Shown here one piece after another: positions 50,173 through 59,858 of a stretch of DNA of 64,000 nucleotides. Location: contig DATHNW010000017.1 of NCBI GenBank assembly GCA_035485575.1, forward strand, positions 1 to 64,000, given 5' to 3'. The position numbers were made by a program, and so were the translations under genes. Numbering within the stretch: position 1 is the stretch's first letter; each line of letters opens with the position of its first letter. Origin of the DNA: DASRHD01 sp035485575. Lineage in GTDB: Bacteria > Verrucomicrobiota > Verrucomicrobiia > Opitutales > Opitutaceae. Below the pieces are notes generated by a model, which had not been told where the DNA came from, did not search any database, and was given only the letters and a program-made list of their open reading frames with translations.

Positions 50173-52497
50173 TTACCGCCGCGGCTTGACTCGCAATACT
50201 TCGGCCAGCGCCAGCCAGCTGGTAAACATGAACAAGATCAAAAGCGCGTATCCACCCGTAAAATAGATGATGCTGACGGCGGGAAAGGATGTGATATCAA
50301 CGAGCGTGCAGATCATCACGAGTGCCAGCCCTGAACCAAGCAGGCCAATGCTGACAGCGATAAAATAAGACGGGCGCCGGCGGGTAAGGGCCACGCCAAT
50401 GGCCGCCAGCAACGCCAGCATCGCAGCCCACCCGGCCCAAGAGGCGATGGCTTGGTAAAGGCGCATGATTTGCCCAAGAATGGCCAATCGTGTTTGTGCG
50501 TGCCAGCGGGGCTTTTGCGGGGGAATTGGCGTCCCATCGGTGGGCGGACTTAAGAAGCCATGTGTCAGATGGGCAAAATGTGTCAGTTGCTCCGGCAAGC
50601 CGATGCTGGGCGGCGATATGGCCGTCATTTGGTCGAAGGAGAAAAACAGCCACGCTGAACGTTGTACTCCATAATAAAAACGGTTCAGGTATTCACGCCT
50701 CAGCGGCGGCACGAAACCTGTGCGCCGGGGGCCGGCTTTGACCTTTCCGCTGTCACAGGCGGCGTTCACCTCGCGGGCGATTTTTGCGTAGAAGGCCATC
50801 GCTTCGGCCCCGTTGTGACAGTGGCCCGCCGCGCCCACCGCATCGCGCAATGCCCACATGAACCAACCAACCGCGATTTCGTGTTCTTTTGCCGGTATGT
50901 GCGTCAGCCCTTCCGAGGCTTCGGCCCAGTCTTGCCCCAGCCGGCCTTCCAGATACGGGCGCAACTCGGCGAAGGCCGGGCTCACAGCATAGAGCCTTTC
51001 CCGTGCTTCGCGCGGCACCGCAATATAGGGACGCCATTGTGCCGGCTCCACGCGCAGCAGCGCGCCGAAAGCAGCTTTGAAATCGGGCTGCTTAAACTCA
51101 CAAGTGGTGAACACGCCGTAATATTGCAGGTTGAGCCAGGCCACGATGCCCAGCCCCACGGCCCAGAGCACGGCGGGCAGGACCAGCAGCGCGAGCCGTT
51201 CGCGACGATCCGCCGTGCGGCTGCGCGACGTGGCCAGCCCGGCTGCCGCCCATAACAGCCCGAAGCAGGGCAGGAGCCAGACGCCCTCTTCACGTGTTAG
51301 CCAGAATGCCGGCAGGGTGATGCCGGCAAGCAACGCCCAGAACAGCAGATAACGCTTGGGACCGGCCTGCCGTGTATAAAGCCCGATAAACCCGGCGACG
51401 ATCAGCAGAACCAACCCGGGAATGATATCCTGGCGCAACACACGCATATGCACGCCGCCTTCGTACGTCACCGGGTTGAAAAGCAATGCAACAAAAAGAC
51501 CGAAACGCACCCAGCGGTTTGCAATCAGAGGGCGAAGAGCCCGGACGGTTAAAGCACAGCCGGCTGCATAAAGCAGGTGCTGGGCCGTGAAAAGCGGCAC
51601 TCGCAAAAGATAGGTGCCGGCAATGAAGAGCGAATACATGGGCCCCTTCATCAGGGTAAACTGGCTGTAATGCCCCAGCCACTGGCCGCGCAGGATCGTC
51701 TGGGCCAGATTAATGAAGAGTTGGTCGTCGTGGCCAGCGCCGCCGATGGCAAAAATGCCCTGGGCCGAAACCAGCCAGAGTTTGAACAAAACCAGCGCAA
51801 GCATCACGCCCGCAAGCCACCGATCGGTCCAGGTGATTTGCGATGGACCCGGTTTTTCCGAGGCCGGCTGGCCGGGGTTGGTTTCGTCGCTTTGGCCTGA
51901 GGTGTTCCGGCCCCAGGAAAACGAACTGGCGACGAGCACTCCGAGGAGAACGACCAAGAACGCCGGCAGTGAAAACAGAACCCGGCGCGGGAGGTCGAAT
52001 TTTCCCGCCAGCCGGATGGGTTCCGGGACCGACAAAACCAAATAGGGGTCGTTGCCGCCCGGGATCGTGCGCATTTCTAGCCCGTTGTTTTTGGGCGTCA
52101 GGCTGGCAATTTGATGGGCGGAAAAAAAATCTTCAGGTCCAAACCGCCGGATGACATTGCCATCGCGATCGACGATTTTTGCATCGGAAAAAGCCACGGT
52201 GCCCTCTCCGTCAATGGGATCGAAGCGCAGGCCCCAATAAATGCCGGTCGGAAGGGGAAAGCGGCGGACGACGGGATCCGTACTTACAACAAGGGCTTCG
52301 CGATCCGAGTCATTTTCCGTGTACCCATGCCCTGTCTCGTAGTATATTTGCGCAAAGCCGGGCGCATTGGATGAGAGCGAGATTTCGAAAAAATAGTCGC
52401 CGACCTTGGAAGGGGTGAAGGCAAAAAAGGGAAGGGCGGAAACAAGCGCGAGCACCAGCGCCAGAACAACGGTGCGCGGACGGATGGGCGGAAACAT
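50173..52497 (-). CDS. large polytopic membrane protein (GT-C-like), unassigned
   Basis: A 774-residue protein. One membrane segment near the N-terminus (about 10-28) is followed by a soluble beta-rich domain (about 30-170). Ten or more hydrophobic segments come next, with a soluble loop between about 460 and 620. GGAGHDDQLFINLAQTILRG near residue 250 resembles the first-loop aspartate region of GT-C enzymes. Function is unknown; a lipid-linked glycosyltransferase is plausible. The start is ATG at 52497; an upstream TTG would add 13 residues. Confidence 0.65.
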   Translation of the reverse strand: MFPPIRPRTVVLALVLALVSALPFFAFTPSKVGDYFFEISLSSNAPGFAQIYYETGHGYTENDSDREALVVSTDPVVRRFPLPTGIYWGLRFDPIDGEGTVAFSDAKIVDRDGNVIRRFGPEDFFSAHQIASLTPKNNGLEMRTIPGGNDPYLVLSVPEPIRLAGKFDLPRRVLFSLPAFLVVLLGVLVASSFSWGRNTSGQSDETNPGQPASEKPGPSQITWTDRWLAGVMLALVLFKLWLVSAQGIFAIGGAGHDDQLFINLAQTILRGQWLGHYSQFTLMKGPMYSLFIAGTYLLRVPLFTAQHLLYAAGCALTVRALRPLIANRWVRFGLFVALLFNPVTYEGGVHMRVLRQDIIPGLVLLIVAGFIGLYTRQAGPKRYLLFWALLAGITLPAFWLTREEGVWLLPCFGLLWAAAGLATSRSRTADRRERLALLVLPAVLWAVGLGIVAWLNLQYYGVFTTCEFKQPDFKAAFGALLRVEPAQWRPYIAVPREARERLYAVSPAFAELRPYLEGRLGQDWAEASEGLTHIPAKEHEIAVGWFMWALRDAVGAAGHCHNGAEAMAFYAKIAREVNAACDSGKVKAGPRRTGFVPPLRREYLNRFYYGVQRSAWLFFSFDQMTAISPPSIGLPEQLTHFAHLTHGFLSPPTDGTPIPPQKPRWHAQTRLAILGQIMRLYQAIASWAGWAAMLALLAAIGVALTRRRPSYFIAVSIGLLGSGLALVMICTLVDITSFPAVSIIYFTGGYALLILFMFTSWLALAEVLRVKPRR

Positions 52498-52631
52498 GCC
52501 GGCAAATAATACCCTTTTCCTCCGCTGGCTTTGCAAGAGGAATCACTGAATGGGGAGGACGGCCGTGAGGTCCGGCTGCAGGCTCATGGCTGCTTGTGCA
52601 CTAGGCGCACAGAGAATCCGCCTGGCGACCA

Positions 52632-53615
52632 TCAAACCGAGGCGATGGCGAAGAGATGATAATCGAGCCGCGTGCCTTCTGCGGTGCGCAAAGGGGCCTC
52701 GCCATAGCTGACGACTTCCACGCGCTGGTAATGATGGGCCAGGAGCGCACGCAGGCTCCAGCGGGTGAAAAAATTCTTGTGGTCGGCTTCAAGCAGATGC
52801 CAAGGCACGACGAGATGGGGCTGCAGGCACGGAATGATTTCAATATTAGGCACGGAAATGAGAAGTCTCGGCGCCATTCGTCGCACCTCGGCCAGGAAAC
52901 CGTCCGGTTCCTCAATATGCTCCAATACTTCGATGCAAATCGCCGTGTCGAAACAGTTTTCGGCAAAGGGCAGTTTCCGGCCGTCGACCAACTGATGAGG
53001 AAGGCCCCTGCGGGCGAGTTCCGCACAGTCGGATTCCTTCACCTCGGCGCCCAGCCAATCATGCCCATCGCTTCGCAGGTGTTTGCCGTAAAAGCCAAGG
53101 CCGCAGCCGATATCAAGCACCCGGCGCGGAGGCGGCCCGACGTAACGGCGGATGAGGTCGAGGCATTCCGGGCTGCCGCCGTCAACCGATGGGCCGGAAC
53201 TGTAAATTTGCGCGCGGTGGCGCAGCTTGGTTTCTCCCGGCACCAGCAATCCGCCGTAGTGATTTCTGCGGTGATCCATCCTGATCAGCCTGACGGCCTG
53301 TCGGGCGAACGTTTCCGTGGTGCCGTCGGCGAAACAGGCCCGAAATTCAAGCGACAGGGAATCAGCACCAGAACGATTGTCGAAAAAACCGAGAAGGCTG
53401 AAACCAGTGCCGAGGGAGGGCGGGAAGCGGTGGGCTGCGGCAACGTCAGGCCGTGGGAAAAAGAATCTGCTCTCGCCCAGCACTTGACCCTCGGCCAGCA
53501 TCTCGACAGCGATCAGGGCGGCATGGCGCTGGCCGGCAAACAGCCAGCCTTCTATTCGGATTGCCAGAGGATCGCAGAGTGCGAGAGCGGCGGGGCGATC
53601 GATGTTAAAATGCAT
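52632..53615 (-). CDS. methyltransferase with N-terminal beta-sandwich module
   Basis: A 327-residue protein. Residues 1-115 are a beta-rich module (MHFNIDRPAALALCDPLAIR then IEGWLFAG), also present in the giant GT2 protein at 53699. Residues about 150-300 are a class I methyltransferase with motif I VLDIGCGLGFYGKHL and the segment CIEVLEHIEEPDGFL. The module may bind carbohydrate or a partner protein. It is transcribed in the same direction as, and downstream of, the giant GT2 gene. Confidence 0.8.
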   Translation of the reverse strand: MHFNIDRPAALALCDPLAIRIEGWLFAGQRHAALIAVEMLAEGQVLGESRFFFPRPDVAAAHRFPPSLGTGFSLLGFFDNRSGADSLSLEFRACFADGTTETFARQAVRLIRMDHRRNHYGGLLVPGETKLRHRAQIYSSGPSVDGGSPECLDLIRRYVGPPPRRVLDIGCGLGFYGKHLRSDGHDWLGAEVKESDCAELARRGLPHQLVDGRKLPFAENCFDTAICIEVLEHIEEPDGFLAEVRRMAPRLLISVPNIEIIPCLQPHLVVPWHLLEADHKNFFTRWSLRALLAHHYQRVEVVSYGEAPLRTAEGTRLDYHLFAIASV

Positions 53616-53698
53616 TCAAGGTTCGGCCGCGATCGACACGGCATCCACGGATAAAACCAAAGACAGGTCTCCGGAAACGTGGCGTGCCGGCGAAAAAA

Positions 53699-56600
53699 TT
53701 ACGCCTGCACCAAGGGTGGTACGCGTGGGGGATAAGCAAGGGCAAAATTTTCGGAGTTGAGGGAAAAATTCGGGTTGTAGGCTGGATCGTTGAGCAGCCG
53801 GTCACCCCAGCGTCCCTTGATGAATTCGACCTCCTGCGCGAAGCGGCGGATTTTTTCGGGAGTGTCCTCCGTTCCGCGGCTGGCGGATTCATGATGGATC
53901 AACTCAGCGAACGGGGTATAGAGATTGCGATAGCCAAGGGCCTGCACCTTCAGGCAGAAATCGACGTCATTGAAGGCCACCTTGAGTTGGTCTTCATTGA
54001 AGCCGCCGGCTTCGAGATAGACGGACTTGCGGATGATCAGGCAGGCGGCGGTGACTGCGGAAAGATTTTGCACGAGATGCGGCCGGTATTTGAGGCCGGG
54101 CTCCTGGCGGGGGAGGCCCTTGAACGCATGGCCGGCGACGCCGCCGAGGCCAGTGATGACGCCGGCGTGCTGAATGCGGAAATTGGGATAGAAAAGTTTG
54201 GCTCCGACAGCACCGATTTCCGGCCGCACCGCGTGGCTGACCATCTCGTCAAGCCATTCAGCGTGGATGATCTCGAGATCATTGTTGAGCAGGCCAATAA
54301 TTTTGCCGCGCGCATGTTGCACCGCACGGTTGTTGATGGCCGAAAAATTGAACGGCCCCGGGCAGGACAGCACCTCGAAGCGGCCCCGGGCCTTCATGCC
54401 TTCGTAGAAGGCGGCCAGTCCAGGATCGTCGGAATCATTATCCGCGATAAGAATTTCGAAGTTGGGGTAAGACGTCCGGGCGAAAATGCTTTCCACGCAG
54501 GTAGTGAGCAGTTTCCGGCCGTTGCGGGTGGGAATGATGATCGTGACGAGTGGAGGCGGTTCGGGGCGCGGATATTGAACGTGCCAGTGTCCGCCGCGAA
54601 CCATGTGAAGTGATGCTTTCCGGCCCGTACGGCTGAAGTGTTCCTCAAGTGCCCGGCGGGCGGACATGCCGGCATAATTTTTCTCATCGGGATGCGTTGC
54701 GGTCGATCCATCGATGGCCCTCCAGTGATATAGCACGCGGGGAATGTGGTGGATGTTCTGCGGCTGGACGCGCTCCACCATGCGCAGGGCGACATCCCAG
54801 TCCTGACTGCCTTCAAAACCGGGGCGAAAGCCGCCGATCGCACGGAGCGTGGCCGTGCGATAAGCGGTGAGATGGGAGAAATAATTCTGGCTGGTGAGCA
54901 GATCGGGATTCCAGTCGGGCTTGAAATGCGGGTCGAAGCGGAAGCCATGCTCGTCAATCTTGTCTTCGTCGGAGTAAATGACTTCGACGCCAGGCCGGGC
55001 AAGGATGGCCTCGGCCACACAGAGAAGCGCGTGCGGGGCCAGTTCGTCGTCGTGGTCAAGCAAGGCGGTGAATTCACCGGCGGCCAGTTCGAGCGCGGAA
55101 TTGGACGTCGCGGAAATATGGCCATTTTGCGGGCGGCAGACGACCTTGATGCGTGCATCTTTCCGCATGTATGCCTCAAGCAGCGGCCGGACGTGGGGCA
55201 ACGTGGAGGCATCGTCGGCAATGCATAGCTCCCAATGGGGGTAGGCTTGGTCGCGAACCGATTCAATGGCCTTGGTCAGCCACTGTTCGGGTGTGTTGTG
55301 CACAGGCATGATAACCGAGATCAGCGGCTGGGAAGGCAGGCTCGCTGCCTTTCGGCCAAGCGCCGCCAGCTGTGCAGGCGTGAGGGTGTCATGCGCCGTC
55401 ACCCAATGCGCGTAAGGGCTGTGCGCCGTGTGCTTTTTCTTGGTAAAAAAAAGATACCATTCCCCGCTGTCATCGGCTACCTCAAGATCGATGCTTTGGT
55501 CGGTTTCCTGGACCGGCACTTCGATCCTGAATCCGGAATAGGCTTGGGGGAGAAATTTTTCAACGAAGTCCGGCCGTTCCAGGCCATATTCGCCGGCATA
55601 TATCCGGGTGCCGATGCGGGCGCGAATCCGGCGCAGAACGATGGGCTCGTTGGCAAAAATCCAGCCGGACACCCTTATGTCGCCGCTTGTCACCGGCCAA
55701 TAGTGGGGTGAATTGATGTGATAATGGAATTTCGAGGCTGGTGGCGCGATGAAGTCGGCGTTTGAAAAAGGAAAAGCGGGTACGGGCGGCGAAAGTTTTG
55801 GCGTGGGCGGTTGGCCGAAGTAAGGGTCGATAAACCGGCGGCGCAGGGCCCGCAGCCAGGCGGTGGCTCGCCATGAAAAAGACGCCTGCATATGCCGGAT
55901 TTTCAGGTCGCGTTGATAAATCCGGTCTTCCAGCCGGGCGACTTCACGCTCGGAAAATTCGTGGAGATCGAGGGCGCGACCGAAATTATGGCTGGCATCG
56001 CTGTGCAGGCGGCAAAATTCCGCCAGTGCCGCCGATTCCGCCGCCGGCCAGAATAGGGATTGTTTCAATTCATTGTTTTCCTGTTCGATCGACTGCCGGA
56101 TTTTTCCCGACCAGTGCCGGAGGTCGATCCGGGCCTTGGCCGGCAGGATGACGGCAGATTCAAACACCAGTTGCTTGAGCCAGAGGTAAAGGCGGACTGG
56201 GCACAAATCTTGGATTTGGGACAGGGCAAACCGCCGGACGGCGTCAGGCGCGTTCCAATAGGTGAGGCGCAGCCAGTCTTCGGCAAAGAAATGGGTCATG
56301 GCAGCCTGTTCGTAATCGATGACGCGCACCGCGCCATCGGCATTTAACAGGATGTTGCCCAGCGTGAAATCGCCGTTTGATACGCGTCGGCACGGCGCCT
56401 GGTTGATGAGATGGCGCTCGGCGTGCGGGAAGACCACATTGACCAGAAAACCACGGTCTGCGGCAGTCCAGTGCTCAATTTGCAGAACGCGCGAGCAGAG
56501 CTCCCGCACTTCTTGAATAGCCTCTTCTTGGGTCGAGGATTGAACAGACTGATCGAGCCGCTTTGCAATCAACTCCAGGGCGGAGAGCACGCGTTCCAGG

Positions 56601-56953
56601 CCGATTTCCGGAGCTGATAGGGCCCGCACGGCGTCGCTGCCGTCAAAGTACTCGGCCAGCAGCACATCTTCGCCCTCGGTCGAGCCATGGGCGAACACCG
56701 GACAGGCCAGGTCGGGATAGGCGGAGGAGAATAGATCTGATCTGCGGCGCAGCTCGGTCAGATCCTTGCCCACGGTCAGGAGCGCCAGCATGCTGCCTTG
56801 GCTGGCGACGGCGAACCGCCGCAGGGTGGCCTGATCCCGCCGCCCGGGGTTGCCGGGCAGCGACTGGAAAACCACTTCTTGCCGGCTGGCCAGCCGACCT
56901 GTCTGGTGCAGGAGCTCTTTTGCCAGAACTTCTGTTGATGAAGAGAGGATCAT
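53699..56953 (-). CDS. giant fusion: APH-like kinase domain, beta-sandwich module and two GT2 domains
   Basis: A 1084-residue protein. Residues about 40-330 look like an aminoglycoside-phosphotransferase/kinase fold: SNGDFTLGNILL (193-203) stands for the usual HGDxxxxN loop, and VIDYEQA (211-217) for the DxE metal site. His of HGD is Asn, so catalysis is uncertain. Residues about 400-510 carry the beta module seen at 52632 (HYHINSP onward to GWIFANE). Two GT-A domains follow: one from 544 (LISVIMPVHNTPEQW, LLDHDDELAPH) and one from about 800 (VTIIIPTRNGRKLL, LLNNDLEIIHAEW). Tandem GT2 enzymes build repeating surface glycans. It starts at ATG 56953. Confidence 0.8.
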   Translation of the reverse strand: MILSSSTEVLAKELLHQTGRLASRQEVVFQSLPGNPGRRDQATLRRFAVASQGSMLALLTVGKDLTELRRRSDLFSSAYPDLACPVFAHGSTEGEDVLLAEYFDGSDAVRALSAPEIGLERVLSALELIAKRLDQSVQSSTQEEAIQEVRELCSRVLQIEHWTAADRGFLVNVVFPHAERHLINQAPCRRVSNGDFTLGNILLNADGAVRVIDYEQAAMTHFFAEDWLRLTYWNAPDAVRRFALSQIQDLCPVRLYLWLKQLVFESAVILPAKARIDLRHWSGKIRQSIEQENNELKQSLFWPAAESAALAEFCRLHSDASHNFGRALDLHEFSEREVARLEDRIYQRDLKIRHMQASFSWRATAWLRALRRRFIDPYFGQPPTPKLSPPVPAFPFSNADFIAPPASKFHYHINSPHYWPVTSGDIRVSGWIFANEPIVLRRIRARIGTRIYAGEYGLERPDFVEKFLPQAYSGFRIEVPVQETDQSIDLEVADDSGEWYLFFTKKKHTAHSPYAHWVTAHDTLTPAQLAALGRKAASLPSQPLISVIMPVHNTPEQWLTKAIESVRDQAYPHWELCIADDASTLPHVRPLLEAYMRKDARIKVVCRPQNGHISATSNSALELAAGEFTALLDHDDELAPHALLCVAEAILARPGVEVIYSDEDKIDEHGFRFDPHFKPDWNPDLLTSQNYFSHLTAYRTATLRAIGGFRPGFEGSQDWDVALRMVERVQPQNIHHIPRVLYHWRAIDGSTATHPDEKNYAGMSARRALEEHFSRTGRKASLHMVRGGHWHVQYPRPEPPPLVTIIIPTRNGRKLLTTCVESIFARTSYPNFEILIADNDSDDPGLAAFYEGMKARGRFEVLSCPGPFNFSAINNRAVQHARGKIIGLLNNDLEIIHAEWLDEMVSHAVRPEIGAVGAKLFYPNFRIQHAGVITGLGGVAGHAFKGLPRQEPGLKYRPHLVQNLSAVTAACLIIRKSVYLEAGGFNEDQLKVAFNDVDFCLKVQALGYRNLYTPFAELIHHESASRGTEDTPEKIRRFAQEVEFIKGRWGDRLLNDPAYNPNFSLNSENFALAYPPRVPPLVQA

Positions 56954-57143
56954 GCGGAAACGCTATGAAAATTAGGGTGCGGCCTGTTATTGGCAATGTC
57001 TGGCTGGATCGATAGCCATTACGGGTGGCTTTCCTGCCGTTTGCAGACAATAGGGCGCAAGCGGTTTCTATACAGTCCCATTCATTGCCGGGAAACATCC
57101 TGGATCAGGCGCGGATATGCACCGCCTGACGCAGTCATTGCTT

Positions 57144-57863
57144 TCACAGCTGGTAACCCGCGGCAGCTGCATCTCCGGCGAACATCTTCACCGTGTCGAG
57201 CGAGAGGGCGGTAAGGTCCATGCCAAGAAGTTTGGCGGCTTTGCCAAGGATGTCGTGCTGCACAGTGACGATATGGCAGCCGCATTCCTCGGCCTGAATG
57301 ATGTTCAGCACCTCGCGTACACTGGCCCAAAGAAGTTGAGCCTTGGGCTGGCCATTGAGCAGCTCGCGACAGGTCCTCATAACAGGCATTGGATCAATAC
57401 CGGTGTCGGCGATGCGGCCGGCAAAGACGGAGACAACCGAGGGCACGGCCGGATTGAGCACGGCGGCCACGTCACGCACCTGGGCGGGCGTAAGGATGGC
57501 GGTTACGTTGAGTTGGACCTTTTGCTGCGCGAGTTCGCGGATGAGTGTGATTGAAGATTCGCCGTGGGAGTTGGTGATGGGGATTTTGACGTAAACATTT
57601 TTACCCCAGCCGGCGATTTTTAGCGCCTGGCGCTTCATCTCGGGAAAATCGTCGGAGAAGACCTCGAGTGAAATGGGCTTGGCCGTGACAGTCTGGAGAA
57701 TATCGCGAGCGAAGGCCTCATAGTCTTTGATGCCTGCTTTTTTCATCAAAGTCGGGTTGGTGGTGAGACCCTTGATATAAGGTTTGGCGTAAAGGTCGAC
57801 AATACCGGCTTTGTCCGCGCCATCGGCATAAATCTGAACTTTGAGATCGGCCAGCGATTTCAC
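57144..57863 (-). CDS. transaldolase-family protein
   Basis: A 239-residue protein of the small transaldolase/fructose-6-phosphate-aldolase type. It shows IKGLTTNPTLMKKAGI (30-45), the Schiff-base lysine in VYVKIPITN, and LNVTAILTPAQ. It would exchange three-carbon units and so supply or consume sedoheptulose-7-phosphate. It sits right next to the heptose pathway genes, 21 bases after the GmhB-like gene. The start is GTG at 57863. Confidence 0.88.
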   Translation of the reverse strand: MKSLADLKVQIYADGADKAGIVDLYAKPYIKGLTTNPTLMKKAGIKDYEAFARDILQTVTAKPISLEVFSDDFPEMKRQALKIAGWGKNVYVKIPITNSHGESSITLIRELAQQKVQLNVTAILTPAQVRDVAAVLNPAVPSVVSVFAGRIADTGIDPMPVMRTCRELLNGQPKAQLLWASVREVLNIIQAEECGCHIVTVQHDILGKAAKLLGMDLTALSLDTVKMFAGDAAAAGYQL

Positions 57864-57884
57864 AGATGTAGTCAGCTTTTGCGG

Positions 57885-58424
57885 TCAAAGATGGGCAAGG
57901 ATAATCCGGATGGCCTCGGCGAAGGTCTTCGCGGTGAAATCCGGTTTTTCATGCAATTCCTCGGCATAACCGAAATCGACCAGCACCGTGCGTACACCGG
58001 CGCGTTTTCCACAATCAATGTCGCGCCAGCGGTCGCCGACCATCCACGAGCGCGTGAGGTCGAGATCGAGGACCGAGGCAGCGTCGAGCAGCATGCCGGG
58101 CTCGGGCTTGCGACGGCGTGAGGGCTCGCCATTTCCGGGATCGTAGCAAACCTCAATGTGGTCAATTTCCGGAATAAGCTGCCGAAGCCGTGCGTGCATG
58201 GCCTCGACCATGGACTGTGACTGCAGGCCGCGACCGACGTCAGGCTGATTGGTGGCGACGACCAGCGCGAAGCCGGCGGCCTTGAGCGCGTGGCAGGCTT
58301 CGCGCACGCCGTCAAAGAGGCGAAACTGGTCGAGTGTCTGCGGTGCGAAAGGGTGGCCGTCGCGGATAATCTGGACATTCAACGTCCCGTCGCGATCGAG
58401 AAAAACGGCGGGGCGGGACGGCAT
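57885..58424 (-). CDS. gmhB: HAD-IIIA phosphatase, heptose-1,7-bisphosphatase-like
   Basis: A 179-residue HAD phosphatase. The nucleophile motif VFLDRDGTLN is at 7-16, VVATNQPDVGRG is the second HAD motif, and the metal-ligand region MVGDRWRDIDCGKRAGV follows. GmhB removes the 7-phosphate of D-glycero-manno-heptose 1,7-bisphosphate. The start is ATG at 58424, with the first catalytic Asp following within ten residues. Neighbours make it the expected phosphatase of the GDP-heptose route. Confidence 0.85.
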   Translation of the reverse strand: MPSRPAVFLDRDGTLNVQIIRDGHPFAPQTLDQFRLFDGVREACHALKAAGFALVVATNQPDVGRGLQSQSMVEAMHARLRQLIPEIDHIEVCYDPGNGEPSRRRKPEPGMLLDAASVLDLDLTRSWMVGDRWRDIDCGKRAGVRTVLVDFGYAEELHEKPDFTAKTFAEAIRIILAHL

Positions 58425-58462
58425 GACAAATTCAACGCACTCGGATACGGACGAAACCAAGA

Positions 58463-59068
58463 CTACAGTTTCGCGGTTACGCTTTCCCATTTCGTCTGGT
58501 TCACCTTCAAGTCGGGATGCGAGACGAAAAGATGCCAGATGACGGCCTGGAAGGCCTCGCTGTGCGGAGTGATGTTGTTGGGGTTGATGGTCGGCACAAT
58601 GACGCAGGCGTTGGCGACTTTTGCGGTATAGCCACCGTCCTTGCCGACGATGCCCACCACGCGTGCGCCGGCCTGTTTCGCGAGCTGAAGCGCGGTGACG
58701 AGATTGGGCGAGACGTTTTTCTCGAGGTTACCGCCGCCGACGGACAGGATGAGCAGCGCGTCCTTGGCATTAAGGCGTGAGCCGCGGAGCCATTCGACAA
58801 AGACGGTGGACCAGCCCTCATCGTTGGTACGGGCGGTGAGCTCGGCCACGTTGTCGGTGGGCGCGTAGCATTCAAGGCCGGCGATTTTCCGGAAATCGTT
58901 CACGGCGTGAGAGGCGTTGGCCGCGCTGCCGCCGACGCCGAGGATAAAGAGCCGCCCACCTCGCTCGCGCACTCCGCGCAGTTCGGCGACGCATTTCTCG
59001 CAGTCGTCAGGATTGAGTTTGGCGACGATGTCGGCGGTTTCCTTGAGATGCTGGGCGGAATAGGACAT
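58463..59068 (-). CDS. gmhA: SIS-domain phosphoheptose isomerase
   Basis: A 201-residue SIS-domain enzyme. FILGVGGSAANASHAVNDFR is the sugar-phosphate loop, LSVGGGNLEKNVSPNLVTAL a second one, and NNITPHSEAFQAVIWH the C-terminal family stretch. GmhA converts sedoheptulose-7-phosphate to D-glycero-manno-heptose-7-phosphate. It lies between the HddC-like and GmhB-like genes. Confidence 0.88.
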   Translation of the reverse strand: MSYSAQHLKETADIVAKLNPDDCEKCVAELRGVRERGGRLFILGVGGSAANASHAVNDFRKIAGLECYAPTDNVAELTARTNDEGWSTVFVEWLRGSRLNAKDALLILSVGGGNLEKNVSPNLVTALQLAKQAGARVVGIVGKDGGYTAKVANACVIVPTINPNNITPHSEAFQAVIWHLFVSHPDLKVNQTKWESVTAKL

Positions 59069-59136
59069 GGAATGGCTTGGCCTCTTGGCGGTTGATTTTA
59101 AAACTGGTTGGAAGCGAAAATGAGGGATGAGTGCAA

Positions 59137-59856
59137 TCAGCCGAGTTTGCCGTCGCGCAGCAGCCGGTCGAGCTCGGCCAGGCCGGCGGGCGAACCGATT
59201 TCATAGAAACGCTGCTTGATTTCATAGCCGGCCAGTTGATGGCGCGCAACCAGGGATTTCTGGATATCGGTAAGATCGACGACCATGTCAGTCGGGAAGC
59301 CGTCGAACGCTGCTGCGTGAAACGCTCCGAGGCCGTAGTCAATATGATGCATTTGCGGAATCCGGCTTCTTTTGTCGTAAACCTTGATTTCGCCGGCTTC
59401 GAACTGGACGTTGCTTGTATCATGATGGCCGTGGTTTTCGTAAACGGTCATCAGCCCGAGCCGGCCGGATTGCAGAAAGAAGCTGCCGGCTGCGAGGTAG
59501 TCAGTGGGCAGATACGAGTCGCCGTAAAGAACGTAGAACGCATCGCCCAACATGGGCTGCGCGCGGATGAGGGCGCCCCCGGTGCCGAGGAGTTGGGGGC
59601 CGTCGAAGGAGTAGTCGATCTGCACGCCAAAATTCGCCCCGTCGCCGTAAAGCTCGACGATTTTTTCACCGAGGTGGCCGACGCAAAGCACGAGATGGGT
59701 AAGGCCGTTTTTTTTCAGAAGCCGGATCTGGTGCGAGAAAAACGGCTCGCCGGCCACCTCGACCAGGAGCTTTGGCACCTTTTCCGTGATCGGCCGGAGC
59801 CGCGTAGCCAGGCCCCCGGCCAGAATTGCGACGGGCAATCGGTCCGCGGTCTGCAT
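59137..59856 (-). CDS. hddC: nucleotidyltransferase, heptose-1-phosphate guanylyltransferase-like
   Basis: A 239-residue nucleotidyltransferase with AILAGGLATRLRPITEKVPK at the N-terminus and VLYGDSYLPTDYL as the metal site. In this context it should charge heptose-1-phosphate with a nucleotide, GTP in the GDP-heptose pathway. The start is ATG at 59856, two bases after the kinase stop; an upstream TTG is possible. Sequence alone does not settle GTP versus another nucleotide. Confidence 0.82.
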   Translation of the reverse strand: MQTADRLPVAILAGGLATRLRPITEKVPKLLVEVAGEPFFSHQIRLLKKNGLTHLVLCVGHLGEKIVELYGDGANFGVQIDYSFDGPQLLGTGGALIRAQPMLGDAFYVLYGDSYLPTDYLAAGSFFLQSGRLGLMTVYENHGHHDTSNVQFEAGEIKVYDKRSRIPQMHHIDYGLGAFHAAAFDGFPTDMVVDLTDIQKSLVARHQLAGYEIKQRFYEIGSPAGLAELDRLLRDGKLG

Positions 59857-59858
59857 AC

